A DNA stretch of 64,000 bases. It comes from JAEDES01 sp045649455. GTDB lineage: Bacteria; Bacillota_I; Bacilli_A; RF39; UBA660. The translations under genes and the position numbers were made by a program. The stretch spans positions 1 through 64,000 of the forward strand of contig JAZRPV010000051.1 of the NCBI GenBank assembly GCA_045649455.1, given 5' to 3'. Positions 43,581 through 52,215 of this stretch are shown one piece after another (within the stretch, counting starts at the first letter, position 1; every line of letters begins with the position of its first letter). The notes under the pieces are model-generated. The model did not search any database and had not been told where the DNA came from. It worked only from the letters and a program-made list of their open reading frames with translations.

Positions 43581-45200
43581 TTAATTATCAAATATTTCCA
43601 TTATTAATGGCACTACGTGTTTCTTACGAGATACACAGTTTGGTATAAAATGACCTTGTTCAATATCTTCATTATCATAAGCAAGGTCAATAATACTTTT
43701 ACCTTTAGTATTATAAATAATATAACTTCCATTTTTTACAATATCTGTTACATATAAAGCTACTAAATTATAATTATTTCCTTCTGCTACTTCATCTAAA
43801 GTATGAATATATTCATCTATTTCATTTTGAATTGTATCAAAATTCATTGTAAAGAATTGTCCTATTGCAAATGTTTTTTCATTTACATTATATAGTTTAA
43901 AATCATTGTATAATACATCTTCTTTTGACATTCCTTCTAATGAAGTTCCTGCTTTTAACATATCCATACCATATACTTCATAGTTTACTCCAGCTATTTC
44001 AGCTAAATGGTATACTGCTTCTTGATCTTTACGAGTAGCAGTTGGACTTTTTAATATTAAAGTATCTGATAGGATTCCTGATAACATTGCACCTGCTATA
44101 TGTCTTGGTATTTCTATTTTTCTTTCTAAGAATAAATTATATACAATTGTACATGTTGATCCTACAGCCATATTTCTAAAGTTGATTGGTTTATTTGTAG
44201 TAATACTTCCTAAGTTGTGGTGATCAATTATTTCTAATATTTCGGCTTCATCAATACCTTCAACACTTTGTAATGGTTCATTATGATCTACTAAGATAAC
44301 TTTCTTTGGATTTTTTTCATTTAAATCAATGATTTTTAATAAACCTAGACATTTGTTCTTTTTGTCTACTATTGGATAATTTGTATGTTTTAATTTATTA
44401 TTAATTTCCATTACTGTATCTACATATTCTGTATTTTCAAATTTAGTTGGATTATAACTTCTAATCATTGTTTTAATATAGTTAGTTAAAGCAACTAATT
44501 TAGCAATATGATATGTATCATATGGAGTTCTTATAATATTAACACCGTTTTGTTTTGCAATTTCAATGTGTTTATCTTTTATTTCAGCATCTCCTGATAA
44601 GATAATTAATTTAACTCCTGATTCTACAGCGTATTCAATAATACTATGTCTATCTCCTACTATTAAAATCATATTCTTCTTTAGTTCAACAGTTGACATA
44701 AATGTTGTACTTCTATAAGAAGCGATTAATAGTTTACCAATAATTTCATCATTAAAACGTAGAATTTCTTCTCCTTTTAAGACATGTAATAAATTGTTAT
44801 AAGAAGTATATAAGTCTTCTACGTTTTCATTTACGACTACGTGAGATAAATCTTTAATAGTAATTAATCCAGTAAATTGACCATTTTCTTTTACTACTGG
44901 TAATCCAGTTAAGTTTTCTCTTAACATAAATTGATATCCATTATAAATAGAATCATTTTCTTTTATTAATGAATTTTTATGGAAGTTAACATCTTTTAAT
45001 TGTAATTTAACATCATTTAAATATGCTGGTTGTTTTAAATTAAAATAATTTAAAGCATATGTTGTTTCTTTATTAATTGGTCCTAAAACTCTTGGTTCTG
45101 TATTATCCCCTATTTGATTTTTTAAATAAGACAAACTAATGGCTGACATAACAGAATCAGTATCAGGTTTTTTGTGGCCAAATATGTATGTTTTATTCAT
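43581..45200 (-). CDS. ppaC: Manganese-dependent inorganic pyrophosphatase with CBS and DRTGG domains
   Basis: 539 residues, much longer than the ~310-residue simple class II form. A DHH domain starts the protein (YIFGHKKPDTDSVMSAIS). A regulatory insert follows: a CBS part (LTGLPVVKENGQFTGLITIKDL), a DRTGG-like part (ILIVGDRHSIIEYAVE), and a second CBS part. The chain then returns to the DHH core (ILVDHNEPLQSVEGI, LEIIDHHNLGS) and the DHHA2 domain. CBS domains in this family bind adenine nucleotides and tune activity. It hydrolyses PPi, which might compete with PPDK. Confidence 0.92.
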   Translation of the reverse strand: MNKTYIFGHKKPDTDSVMSAISLSYLKNQIGDNTEPRVLGPINKETTYALNYFNLKQPAYLNDVKLQLKDVNFHKNSLIKENDSIYNGYQFMLRENLTGLPVVKENGQFTGLITIKDLSHVVVNENVEDLYTSYNNLLHVLKGEEILRFNDEIIGKLLIASYRSTTFMSTVELKKNMILIVGDRHSIIEYAVESGVKLIILSGDAEIKDKHIEIAKQNGVNIIRTPYDTYHIAKLVALTNYIKTMIRSYNPTKFENTEYVDTVMEINNKLKHTNYPIVDKKNKCLGLLKIIDLNEKNPKKVILVDHNEPLQSVEGIDEAEILEIIDHHNLGSITTNKPINFRNMAVGSTCTIVYNLFLERKIEIPRHIAGAMLSGILSDTLILKSPTATRKDQEAVYHLAEIAGVNYEVYGMDMLKAGTSLEGMSKEDVLYNDFKLYNVNEKTFAIGQFFTMNFDTIQNEIDEYIHTLDEVAEGNNYNLVALYVTDIVKNGSYIIYNTKGKSIIDLAYDNEDIEQGHFIPNCVSRKKHVVPLIMEIFDN

Positions 45201-45246
45201 ATTATCATCTTCTTTCTTATGGTAAATTATAACATATTTTTGTGTT

Positions 45247-45279
45247 TAAAAAAAGAGCAATCTACCTAGGCAGTTACTC
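45247..45279 (-). terminator. Terminator of the HD-domain gene
   Basis: GAGCAATCTACC (45255-45266) pairs imperfectly with GGCAGTTACTC (45269-45279), with a T-run on the minus strand. Confidence 0.55.
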
Positions 45280-45288
45280 ATTTTGACA

Positions 45289-45774
45289 TTATTTAATTAG
45301 AAGTACTAATAAGAATGTTGCAACAGCTTTGATTTCTTTTTTTAACCAAAATGCTCTTTCATAAATTGATACTACATCATCAACTATATCAACTATCCAA
45401 CTTTCTAAATATTTTGGTGGTGTAAATGTAACTGGAAACATATGTGTTTTAATTATATCTACTTGTTTATCACTTAATTCAAAATATTTCTTTGAATTTT
45501 CTACTGCGTGATTTGGATGTCTTCTTAGTTTAAAGATTGCATTATCGTTTTGCACTTCTGTTGTAAAGAAATCATGTAGCATTGCTGCTTCTGTTGTTTC
45601 TTTATAGTCTAATCTTAAAAATTTAGTAACTAAGTATGAAAAGTATGCCACTCTACGAGAATGATCATATCTTGTCAAACCATGATGTTTTATATCTTTT
45701 GTTTTTAAAAATTCTTCATTTTCGGCAATAGGCTGAATTAAAGAATTAAACTCTCTGTTTTTATATTTATACAT
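45289..45774 (-). CDS. HD-domain phosphohydrolase
   Basis: 161 residues. The HD set is visible: H in RYDHSRRVAYFSY, HD in AMLHDFF, H in RRHPNHAVE and H in IKTHMFP. The C-terminus has a short hydrophobic stretch (AVATFLLVLLIK). Such small HD proteins hydrolyse nucleotides or nucleotide-like phosphates; the substrate is unknown. It has a structured leader (45775-45884) and its own promoter overlapping the end of the DnaB-like gene. Confidence 0.75.
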   Translation of the reverse strand: MYKYKNREFNSLIQPIAENEEFLKTKDIKHHGLTRYDHSRRVAYFSYLVTKFLRLDYKETTEAAMLHDFFTTEVQNDNAIFKLRRHPNHAVENSKKYFELSDKQVDIIKTHMFPVTFTPPKYLESWIVDIVDDVVSIYERAFWLKKEIKAVATFLLVLLIK

Positions 45775-45919
45775 GTCTTACTTCCTATCTTTTTAGTATC
45801 CTTTTATATAATAACATAAATATTTTATGCATTTCAAGGATACAGCTTATTTCTCTTGGTGTTTACAAGATTTTACAAGCAGCACGGCATATTATAACAT
45901 AACTAATTCGATTAGACAA
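45775..45919 (-). promoter_or_regulatory. Promoter and hairpin leader of the HD-domain gene
   Basis: Promoter TTGTCT (-35, 45914-45919), 17-bp spacer, TATAAT (-10, 45891-45896). The leader of ~110 nt contains GTATCCTT (45796-45803), which pairs with AAGGATAC (45836-45843), and an inner hairpin CATAAA (45815-45820) with TTTATG (45824-45829). The outer stem ends near the ribosome binding site (45781-45787). Confidence 0.55.
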
Positions 45920-47249
45920 GTTCTTCTAGAACCTTATTCATTTCATCTAATACTTTGTCCATTTCTTCTTGTTCAGTATTAGTTGGTTCTAATTCATTTA
46001 GATTTTGATTAAACCAAGCCGGAACAACTGCTTCTTGAGTTGGTTGTTTCTTTGTAGTTGTTGCTGTTGGTTTCTTTTTATCTTCTACAAGTTTTTTCAT
46101 CTTTTTGTGTTCTTTTTCAGTTATTCGCATTGCTTCTTCTACTGTTTCGATATTTAATCTTTTCCATTGACCTGCAATTGTTTCTACATAGCTTTTCTTT
46201 AGTTGTTCATTATTTATTTTTAAAACATACGCTATTAAAACATTTACTACTCCTGAATTTAATTTTTGATCAATTAATAAACTTTCAATTAATCTCATAT
46301 CTCTTTCAGTAGGTTCTCCACCTTTATACTTCGCTTTTAAGAATTGATATGGTGTCATATTTTCAAATGTATAAACCATTTTTGCCCATTTAGAATTATC
46401 ACCTTGAGGTTTCTTTAAATAGTCTGGTTGTTTATTATAAATTAAAGTTGGAAGTTTTCCATTATTATCAAATTTATAATAATCTCGACAATTTTTTCTT
46501 AATTCAGTTTTATCAATTGTACCTTTTTCATTTAAAGCATTTTTTACTAATCCTTGCATATCTAGAGTTGATAAATTATAAGTAAAACTTAAAGCATTAA
46601 TTAATTCTTTAGTTTCTTTATTAAAACATTTTTCACTTATTTGAGATGATGGAATTGATGAGATTAATAAATTAAAGTCAATTCCTTTTGTAATTTCTAA
46701 ATTATTAGATTCTCTTTTAATTACATCTGTTGGCATATCAAGGATTGTTCCTGATGCTGTTTTAAAAGCATTATCAAAACTACATGTAATTTCTTCATAG
46801 TCCTTTAAGTTTACTCTTGGAACTTTATAGTAGTTTAATAATCTTTCATATTCTTTTTTACCTAAGTTGTTATATAAGACAACGTTTAATACTGGATGAT
46901 TGAAAAATTCATTGGCAGTTATTGGAGAATAAATTAAATATACATAGGAGTTTATATTACCTTTTTTTACATAAGTTTTAATTAAACCTATACCTTCTAA
47001 TTTTTCTCTAGCGATAATGATATCTTCTAACTTTAATTGCATTGTAGACATAAGATGATGATGAGTTAATTCTTCTGACATTAATTCTAATTTATCTAGA
47101 TCATCAATTAAAGTATTATATAAAGATACTGCAGTATATCCTATGATTGGTTGATATAACATAGATATTAATTTTCTATCTGCATCTGTTATAGTAGTTT
47201 TATTAATTACTACGTAGGAATCTGCCGGTAAAATAGTTAAATTTTTCAT
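45912..47249 (-). CDS. DnaB/DnaD-type replication initiation and membrane attachment protein
   Basis: About 445 residues. The opening LPADSYVVINKTTITDADRKLISMLYQPIIGYTAVSLYNTLIDDL matches the Bacillus DnaB (initiation protein, not the DnaB helicase). The DnaD-like C-terminal domain is seen in the stretch TPYQFLKAKYKGGEPTERDMRLIESLLID (YxxxI..W-type region near residues 320-345). The protein helps load the replicative helicase at oriC through DnaI. No dnaI lies next to it here. The tail is acidic and Glu-rich (PTNTEQEEMDKVLDEMNKVL). I chose the ATG at 47249 with GAGGTG upstream. Confidence 0.85.
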   Translation of the reverse strand: MKNLTILPADSYVVINKTTITDADRKLISMLYQPIIGYTAVSLYNTLIDDLDKLELMSEELTHHHLMSTMQLKLEDIIIAREKLEGIGLIKTYVKKGNINSYVYLIYSPITANEFFNHPVLNVVLYNNLGKKEYERLLNYYKVPRVNLKDYEEITCSFDNAFKTASGTILDMPTDVIKRESNNLEITKGIDFNLLISSIPSSQISEKCFNKETKELINALSFTYNLSTLDMQGLVKNALNEKGTIDKTELRKNCRDYYKFDNNGKLPTLIYNKQPDYLKKPQGDNSKWAKMVYTFENMTPYQFLKAKYKGGEPTERDMRLIESLLIDQKLNSGVVNVLIAYVLKINNEQLKKSYVETIAGQWKRLNIETVEEAMRITEKEHKKMKKLVEDKKKPTATTTKKQPTQEAVVPAWFNQNLNELEPTNTEQEEMDKVLDEMNKVLEELV

Positions 47250-47282
47250 AATCATCACCTCGTAAATATAGTACTATAATTA

Positions 47283-47313
47283 GAAAAAAAAAGAAAGTTT
47301 TTGACTTCTTTTT
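47283..47313 (-). terminator. Terminator of the prepilin peptidase gene
   Basis: An A-rich/T-rich hairpin (AAGAAAG with ACTTCTT, one bulge) with a T-run on the minus strand, just past the pilD stop. Confidence 0.45.
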
Positions 47314-47316
47314 TTA

Positions 47317-48084
47317 TTATTTATAAGTTAAAAAGTTAACTACAGTTTCTGGTGTTAATTTAGTGAAATATATGATTGCTAAAGCTATAAGTAAAAATGG
47401 TCCAAATGGAATAAGTTTTTCTTCTTGTTTTCTTAATAAAATTAAAGATATTGGTAATGCTATAAAACTACCTAAGAAGATTGATAATGTTCCTAGTAGA
47501 GGTTCTAGGATTAATCCAAAGACAAACATCATTTTAATGTCTCCTCCACCTAAACATTCTTTCTTTAGAATTTTATTTCCAATTAACATTATGAAATATA
47601 ATACTGAGAATAGGAATATTCCAGATACTATTTTTAATAAAGCTCCAACTATTCCTAAATTAAATATTTGGCAGATAATGAAGTAAACACTAAAGAAGAT
47701 TAATACTTCATCAGGAATAATTAAATATGTTAAATCACTTACTAAGACAATCATTAATAGTGATACTATTCCTAAACCAATAATAAATTCCCAACTAAAT
47801 CCAAAACTGTAATATGATACAGCAAATAATAATCCTGTAAAGAATTCTATAAATGTTGATAGCGGATCAATTTTTGCTTTACAATGACGACATTTACCTC
47901 TTTGAATTATGTATGAGATCATTGGAATCATTTCATATAATTTTAGTTCATGATTACAACTATCACAATGGGAATGTGTAGTTGTAAAATTTTCATTTTT
48001 AGGAAGTCTTAGACCAATTACTGTAAAGAATGATCCAAATAGTGATCCTAAAATAAAAAAGATAATTAAATATAATGTATCCAT
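47317..48084 (-). CDS. Type IV prepilin peptidase (A24 family, PilD/ComC-like)
   Basis: 255 residues. The N-terminal zinc motif holds two CxxC pairs: CDSCNHELKLYEMIPMISY and CRHCKAKID. The two catalytic aspartates are in DLTYLIIPDEVL and the GGGDIKMM motif. It cuts the leader from prepilins and N-methylates the new Phe. It lies 11 nt after pilC in an operon. Its natural targets include the pilin-like protein at 14442-16031. Confidence 0.93.
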   Translation of the reverse strand: MDTLYLIIFFILGSLFGSFFTVIGLRLPKNENFTTTHSHCDSCNHELKLYEMIPMISYIIQRGKCRHCKAKIDPLSTFIEFFTGLLFAVSYYSFGFSWEFIIGLGIVSLLMIVLVSDLTYLIIPDEVLIFFSVYFIICQIFNLGIVGALLKIVSGIFLFSVLYFIMLIGNKILKKECLGGGDIKMMFVFGLILEPLLGTLSIFLGSFIALPISLILLRKQEEKLIPFGPFLLIALAIIYFTKLTPETVVNFLTYK

Positions 48085-48095
48085 AATTATCCTCC

Positions 48096-49577
48096 TTATT
48101 GAATTTGTCCATAAATTGAGAACATTGGTTGAATGATTGAGATTAAGATAATACCAACAACTACTGCTAAGAAACAGATAAGTATTGGTTCAATTAAACT
48201 CTTCATTTGATCAATTGTATTTTTATGTAATGCTTGGAAGTGGTTTGAAACTTTTTCCATCATTGTACCTAATTGACCTGTTGTTTCTCCTGTTACTAAC
48301 ATTTCATATGCAACAACTGGTACAGCCCACTCTCCTTTAAAGGCAGAAGAGATTGAGTCTCCCTTACTAAGGCTTATTAATGTAGTATTAATTATTCTTT
48401 TATAGATTTCATTATTTGTAATTTTTGATAAGATTTCCATACTATCTGTAATAAATACACCATGGTTAATTAATGATGCAAATGTTTTTGTAAAGTTGGC
48501 AATTTCGTTATAAATAATTATATTTGAAACTACTGGTAATTTCATTAATGTTGTTTGAACTCCAGTTCTAAAACTTACAATATTCTTATATAGATAGAAG
48601 AAGATTCCTATAAAAACTAATAAACATGCTATTAAAACTATGTAGTTTGCTTTTAAGAAATCAGAAATACCTAAGATTGCTAATGTTAAACCTGGAAGTG
48701 TTGCATCGTTATCGGCAAACATACCAGAGAATTGTGGTACTAAGTATGTTAACATGAAGATTAATACTCCGAATGCTAATGTTAATACTACTAACGGATA
48801 TGTCATTGCTGATTTCATTTGTTTTCTTGTTTGTTCCATCGAAGTATAATAATCTGACATATCATCTAGTATAGTTGGTAAGTCTCCAGTCATTTCTGCT
48901 GTTTTTACCATGTTGATTAACAACTTTGGATAAGTTGTTCCTTGTGATAACATTGCGTTTGAAAAACTTTCTCCACGTAATAATTCATATACTAATTGGT
49001 TAAAACTTTTCTTTAAGTTTGGTTGATTTGTTTGTTTTGCTAAGATTTTAACTGAATCTACTAGAGGGATACCTGATTTAATATAAGTTGATAATTGTGT
49101 TAATGAGAACGATAAATCGGCAGCTTTCATTGAACCACCGAAATTTAAATCAATATCCATTTTTGAACGTTCTTTTATTTCCAGAATTTTATATCCTTGC
49201 GATAATAAGAAATTTCTAACATCATTTTCACTTTCAGCGTCAAAAGAACCATTTTCTTTCTTACCTAAATCATTAATAATTGTATAACGATATGGTTTAA
49301 TTGGTCTTTTTACTTTTTTTGATTTATCAGTTAAAGCGTCTGGTGTATCTGGTAAAGCTACATCTCCGCCTATTGGGTTTCCATTTTCATCTAATAAAGG
49401 TTGTCCTGGATTTTCTCCATTTAATTGTTGTAATTCATGTTGTTCTTTACTTAGTTGATGTTGATCTGCTTTTTCTAATACTTTATCTTCTGCTTTTGTA
49501 AAGAGTTTTGTAGGTACTGATAATATGGCACTTACGATATGATAGATTGTTATAAACGGCATTAAAACATATTCCAT
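48096..49577 (-). CDS. Type II secretion/type IV pilus inner-membrane protein PilC (GspF family)
   Basis: 493 residues. The two GspF modules are at about 160-290 and 355-490 (LTQLSTYIKSGIPLVDSVKIL; FTKTFASLINHGVFITDSMEIL), each with cytoplasmic helices and membrane segments (LTLAFGVLIFMLTYLVP and ILICFLAVVVGIILISII). Unusually, the first 110 residues form an extension: an N-terminal hydrophobic helix (TIYHIVSAILSVPTKLF), then a Gln/Asn/Pro-rich linker and a small alpha/beta part (YRYTIINDLGKKENGSFDAESENDVRNFLLSQGYKIL). The last part is a usual start for the N-terminal GspF region, so the true addition is the first ~90 residues. It anchors the pilus motor. Confidence 0.88.
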   Translation of the reverse strand: MEYVLMPFITIYHIVSAILSVPTKLFTKAEDKVLEKADQHQLSKEQHELQQLNGENPGQPLLDENGNPIGGDVALPDTPDALTDKSKKVKRPIKPYRYTIINDLGKKENGSFDAESENDVRNFLLSQGYKILEIKERSKMDIDLNFGGSMKAADLSFSLTQLSTYIKSGIPLVDSVKILAKQTNQPNLKKSFNQLVYELLRGESFSNAMLSQGTTYPKLLINMVKTAEMTGDLPTILDDMSDYYTSMEQTRKQMKSAMTYPLVVLTLAFGVLIFMLTYLVPQFSGMFADNDATLPGLTLAILGISDFLKANYIVLIACLLVFIGIFFYLYKNIVSFRTGVQTTLMKLPVVSNIIIYNEIANFTKTFASLINHGVFITDSMEILSKITNNEIYKRIINTTLISLSKGDSISSAFKGEWAVPVVAYEMLVTGETTGQLGTMMEKVSNHFQALHKNTIDQMKSLIEPILICFLAVVVGIILISIIQPMFSIYGQIQ

Positions 49578-49606
49578 ATTACAGACCTCCTTATTATTCT
49601 ATTTCT

Positions 49607-49672
49607 ATTTTAGCATAGTTAATTTTTTTTTGAAATATATATTTCAACTTTTTAGAACTTTTTACATATAAT
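49607..49672. promoter_or_regulatory. Divergent promoters around a perfect 18-bp palindrome (pilC / YqfQ-like gene)
   Basis: 49630-49647 is a perfect palindrome, TTGAAATATATATTTCAA. Its left half is the -35 of pilC on the minus strand (-10 TAAAAT at 49607-49612, 17-bp spacer). Its right half is the -35 of the plus-strand gene (TTTCAA 49642-49647, -10 TATAAT 49667-49672, 19-bp spacer). A protein bound here would affect both. Confidence 0.6.
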
Positions 49673-49689
49673 ATTGCATGAGGTGTTAT

Positions 49690-49947
49690 ATGTATCCATA
49701 TAATGTTACAAAAGGTGGTTTTTTTAGTTCTTTTAAGGGAATGAATTTTAGTGGATTTTTAGATGGAGCGCAGAAAACTTTAGGACTTGTTAATCAAACT
49801 ATTCCTTTAATTTATCAAGTAAAACCTATTATTAGTAATGCTAAAACAATGTTTAAAATTGCTGATGTAATAAAGAGCGATGATTCTATTTCAAATGAAA
49901 ATATTCCTATTACAGATAATGCTAATAAACCTATTTTTTATATATAA
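49690..49947 (+). CDS. YqfQ-like small protein
   Basis: 85 residues from the ATG at 49690. An earlier ATG at 49678 overlaps the ribosome binding site (GAGGTG at 49680-49685), so I chose the later one. The middle FLDGAQKTLGLVNQTIPLIYQVKPIISNAKTMFKIADVIK resembles the YqfQ/VrrA family, with its pattern of NAQ..L, P-x-I-QQ-x-P and a closing K-rich stretch. Function is unknown in the family. It is divergent from pilC. Confidence 0.55.
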   Translation: MYPYNVTKGGFFSSFKGMNFSGFLDGAQKTLGLVNQTIPLIYQVKPIISNAKTMFKIADVIKSDDSISNENIPITDNANKPIFYI

Positions 49948-49976
49948 AAAAGAACGATTGATTAGTCGTTCTTTTT
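49943..49976. terminator. Bidirectional terminator between YqfQ-like gene and tgt
   Basis: AAAAAAGAACGA (49946-49957) pairs with TCGTTCTTTTT (49966-49976). The tgt stop lies in the loop. Confidence 0.88.
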
Positions 49977-51095
49977 GTTATTAGATTCATATTTTTTAAT
50001 AAATTCTTCTCTATATTCTAGTAATCTATTTTCTTTAATTGCTTCTCTTAATTCTTCTGTTAATTTAATTAAGAAACGAATATTATGAATTGATAAAAGT
50101 CTTCCACCTAACATTTCATCTGTTGTGATTAAATGTCTTACATATGCTTTTGTATAATTCTTACATGTATAACAGTCACAACCTTCTTCTACTGGTGATA
50201 AATCTTCTTTATATTTTGCATTATTAAAGTTGATTTTTCCTGTTCTTGTGAAAGCTTGTCCATGACGAGCAATTCTTGTTGGAAGTACACAATCGAAGAT
50301 GTCTACTCCACGCATTACTCCTTCAATAATATCAATTGGATCTCCTACTCCCATTAAATATCTTACTTTATCTTTTGGTAAATATTTAATTCCATAGTCT
50401 ACCATTTTATACATTGTTTCTTTATCTTCACCTACTGATGTTCCTCCAATTGAGTATCCATCAAAGTCCATCTCAACTGTTTTTTTACAAGAGTATTCTC
50501 TTAAGTCTTCAAATTCTCCACCTTGAACAATACCAAATAATGATTGATTTGGATTGTTATGAACGGCTTTTCCTCTTGCTGCCCAACGTAGAGTTCTTTC
50601 TACGGATTTTTTCATATATTCATGTGTTACTGGGAATGGTGGACATTCGTCAAAACTCATAGCAATATCACTATCTAATTTATTTTGAATTTGAATTGAT
50701 TTTTCTGGTGTTAGGAATAATTTTGATCCATCAATATGACTTTTAAAATGTACTCCTTCTTCAGTAATATCTTTTTCTTTATTTTTAGCAAGAGAGAATA
50801 CTTGGAATCCTCCACTATCTGTTAAGATTGGTCCATCCCAATTCATAAATTTATGTAGCCCTCCACATTTATCTACGATATCTTCTCCTGGTCTTAACCA
50901 TAAGTGATATGTATTTGATAAAATTACTCCACTACCTGCTTCTTTTAATTCTTCTGGTGATAATGATTTAACAGTTGCTTTTGTTCCTACTGGCATAAAC
51001 ATAGGTGTTTCAAATGTTCCATAATTTGTTTGTAATGTACCATAACGTGCTTCTGAATTATCATCTTTATGTAATAATGTATATTTTATTTTCAT
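49962..51095 (-). CDS. tgt: tRNA-guanine transglycosylase
   Basis: 377 residues. Catalytic Asp in LTDSGGFQVFSL and the SFDECPPFP stretch. Zinc-binding residues CDCYTCKNYTKAYVRHL near the end (three Cys and one His). The motif MGVGDPIDIIEGVMRGVDIFDCVLPTRIARHG is the family signature. It swaps G34 of Asp/Asn/His/Tyr tRNAs for preQ1, the first queuosine step, and queA at 52216-53241 carries out the next step. Confidence 0.97.
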   Translation of the reverse strand: MKIKYTLLHKDDNSEARYGTLQTNYGTFETPMFMPVGTKATVKSLSPEELKEAGSGVILSNTYHLWLRPGEDIVDKCGGLHKFMNWDGPILTDSGGFQVFSLAKNKEKDITEEGVHFKSHIDGSKLFLTPEKSIQIQNKLDSDIAMSFDECPPFPVTHEYMKKSVERTLRWAARGKAVHNNPNQSLFGIVQGGEFEDLREYSCKKTVEMDFDGYSIGGTSVGEDKETMYKMVDYGIKYLPKDKVRYLMGVGDPIDIIEGVMRGVDIFDCVLPTRIARHGQAFTRTGKINFNNAKYKEDLSPVEEGCDCYTCKNYTKAYVRHLITTDEMLGGRLLSIHNIRFLIKLTEELREAIKENRLLEYREEFIKKYESNNKKND

Positions 51096-51136
51096 AGGTA
51101 CCTCCTAAATCTCGTTATAATTATACACTATTTTAT

Positions 51137-51163
51137 AAAAAAAAGAAAGTATTTCTACTTTCT
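51137..51163 (-). terminator. Terminator overlapping the GreA-like gene stop codon
   Basis: AAGAAAGTA (51143-51151) pairs with TACTTTCT (51156-51163), with a T-run on the minus strand. Confidence 0.75.
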
Positions 51164-52205
51164 ATCTATTATATTGATACCCAATTAATTCTTGTTCTTG
51201 AACTGGATTCATAACTGCTGCTACTGAACCTTTATATACTTTATTACCATCTCTAAATGTAAATGGGTCTCCCACTCTTAAACCAAATATTTGTTGTCCT
51301 AGAGGAGATACTCTTTCAACATAATCAGTATCTATTTCTTCTGTTACAGCTTGATTTATCATTTCTGCAGTAATAGTTTGAATTTCTCCATCTTTATTAT
51401 ATTTTAATTCAAATTTTGTTCCAACTCCGATTGTTCCATCGTCTTTTGGTTTTGCAACTTTTGCTTCTGATAATAATTTCTTTACTACTGTCATTCTATT
51501 GATTGCTGCACGGTCTTTTCCGTATTTACTTAATCTTTCTGCTTCAATTAATAAAAGCATTCTTTGTGATAAAGAAATTGTATTATAACTTTCTAATTCT
51601 TCTAAAGCTTCTGGTGTATTACTTGTTAATAATTCATGTCTTCTTGCTTTATATATTTTACTTATACGATCATTTTTTCTTTTTTCCCTTATAAATGATG
51701 CATATGCTTTAGGATCTTTATTAATTGTTTTTATTGTACCAGACACACGTCTTTTGTCAGAAGGCATTCTTCCTGTTATAACAGTATATGAAAAACGATC
51801 TCCTTCTTTTTTTCCTATTACATTTTGTCCTAAAAGGCTGCTTAAACTAATGAATCCATCATTAACTGAAATAGTTAACCCGTCAGCACCTTCTACTAAC
51901 AATAATTCATCGCGTTCAAAGTCACCATCAAATTCTACGGTAAACTTTGTACCAATATCTATTACATCAGTACTTCTATCAGATTTATAATCTGCATGTT
52001 CAAGAGCATACATAGCATCTCGATATTTTTTTCTTTCTAAGCTATATTGATCATCTAAAACAGAATCTCCAATAAAAGCTCTAGAACTATAATCACCAGA
52101 AGTTATATCTTTAGAACTTAAATAATCATTATAACTTCTAATATTTTCTTTTGTTGTTTTTATTTGACTTCTTAAACAACTTATTTGTTCAGGTATTAAT
52201 ATCAT
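51162..52205 (-). CDS. Protein with two GreA/GreB C-terminal-like domains
   Basis: 347 residues. The N-terminal ~80 residues are helical and charged with a short coiled coil. A GreA_C-like (FKBP-like) domain spans about 82-165 (IGTKFTVEFDGDFERDELLLVEGADG, SLLGQNVIGKKEGDRF). A helical linker spans about 165-245. A second such domain spans about 252-335 (IGVGTKFELKYNKDGEIQTI, VSPLGQQIFGLRVGDPFTF). In GreA the C-terminal domain binds RNA polymerase, while the coiled coil enters the secondary channel. Here the acidic tip coiled coil (D-x2-E) is not seen, so it may act at polymerase as a competitor. Its place between queA and tgt is unusual. Confidence 0.65.
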   Translation of the reverse strand: MILIPEQISCLRSQIKTTKENIRSYNDYLSSKDITSGDYSSRAFIGDSVLDDQYSLERKKYRDAMYALEHADYKSDRSTDVIDIGTKFTVEFDGDFERDELLLVEGADGLTISVNDGFISLSSLLGQNVIGKKEGDRFSYTVITGRMPSDKRRVSGTIKTINKDPKAYASFIREKRKNDRISKIYKARRHELLTSNTPEALEELESYNTISLSQRMLLLIEAERLSKYGKDRAAINRMTVVKKLLSEAKVAKPKDDGTIGVGTKFELKYNKDGEIQTITAEMINQAVTEEIDTDYVERVSPLGQQIFGLRVGDPFTFRDGNKVYKGSVAAVMNPVQEQELIGYQYNR

Positions 52206-52215
52206 GATTTACTCC

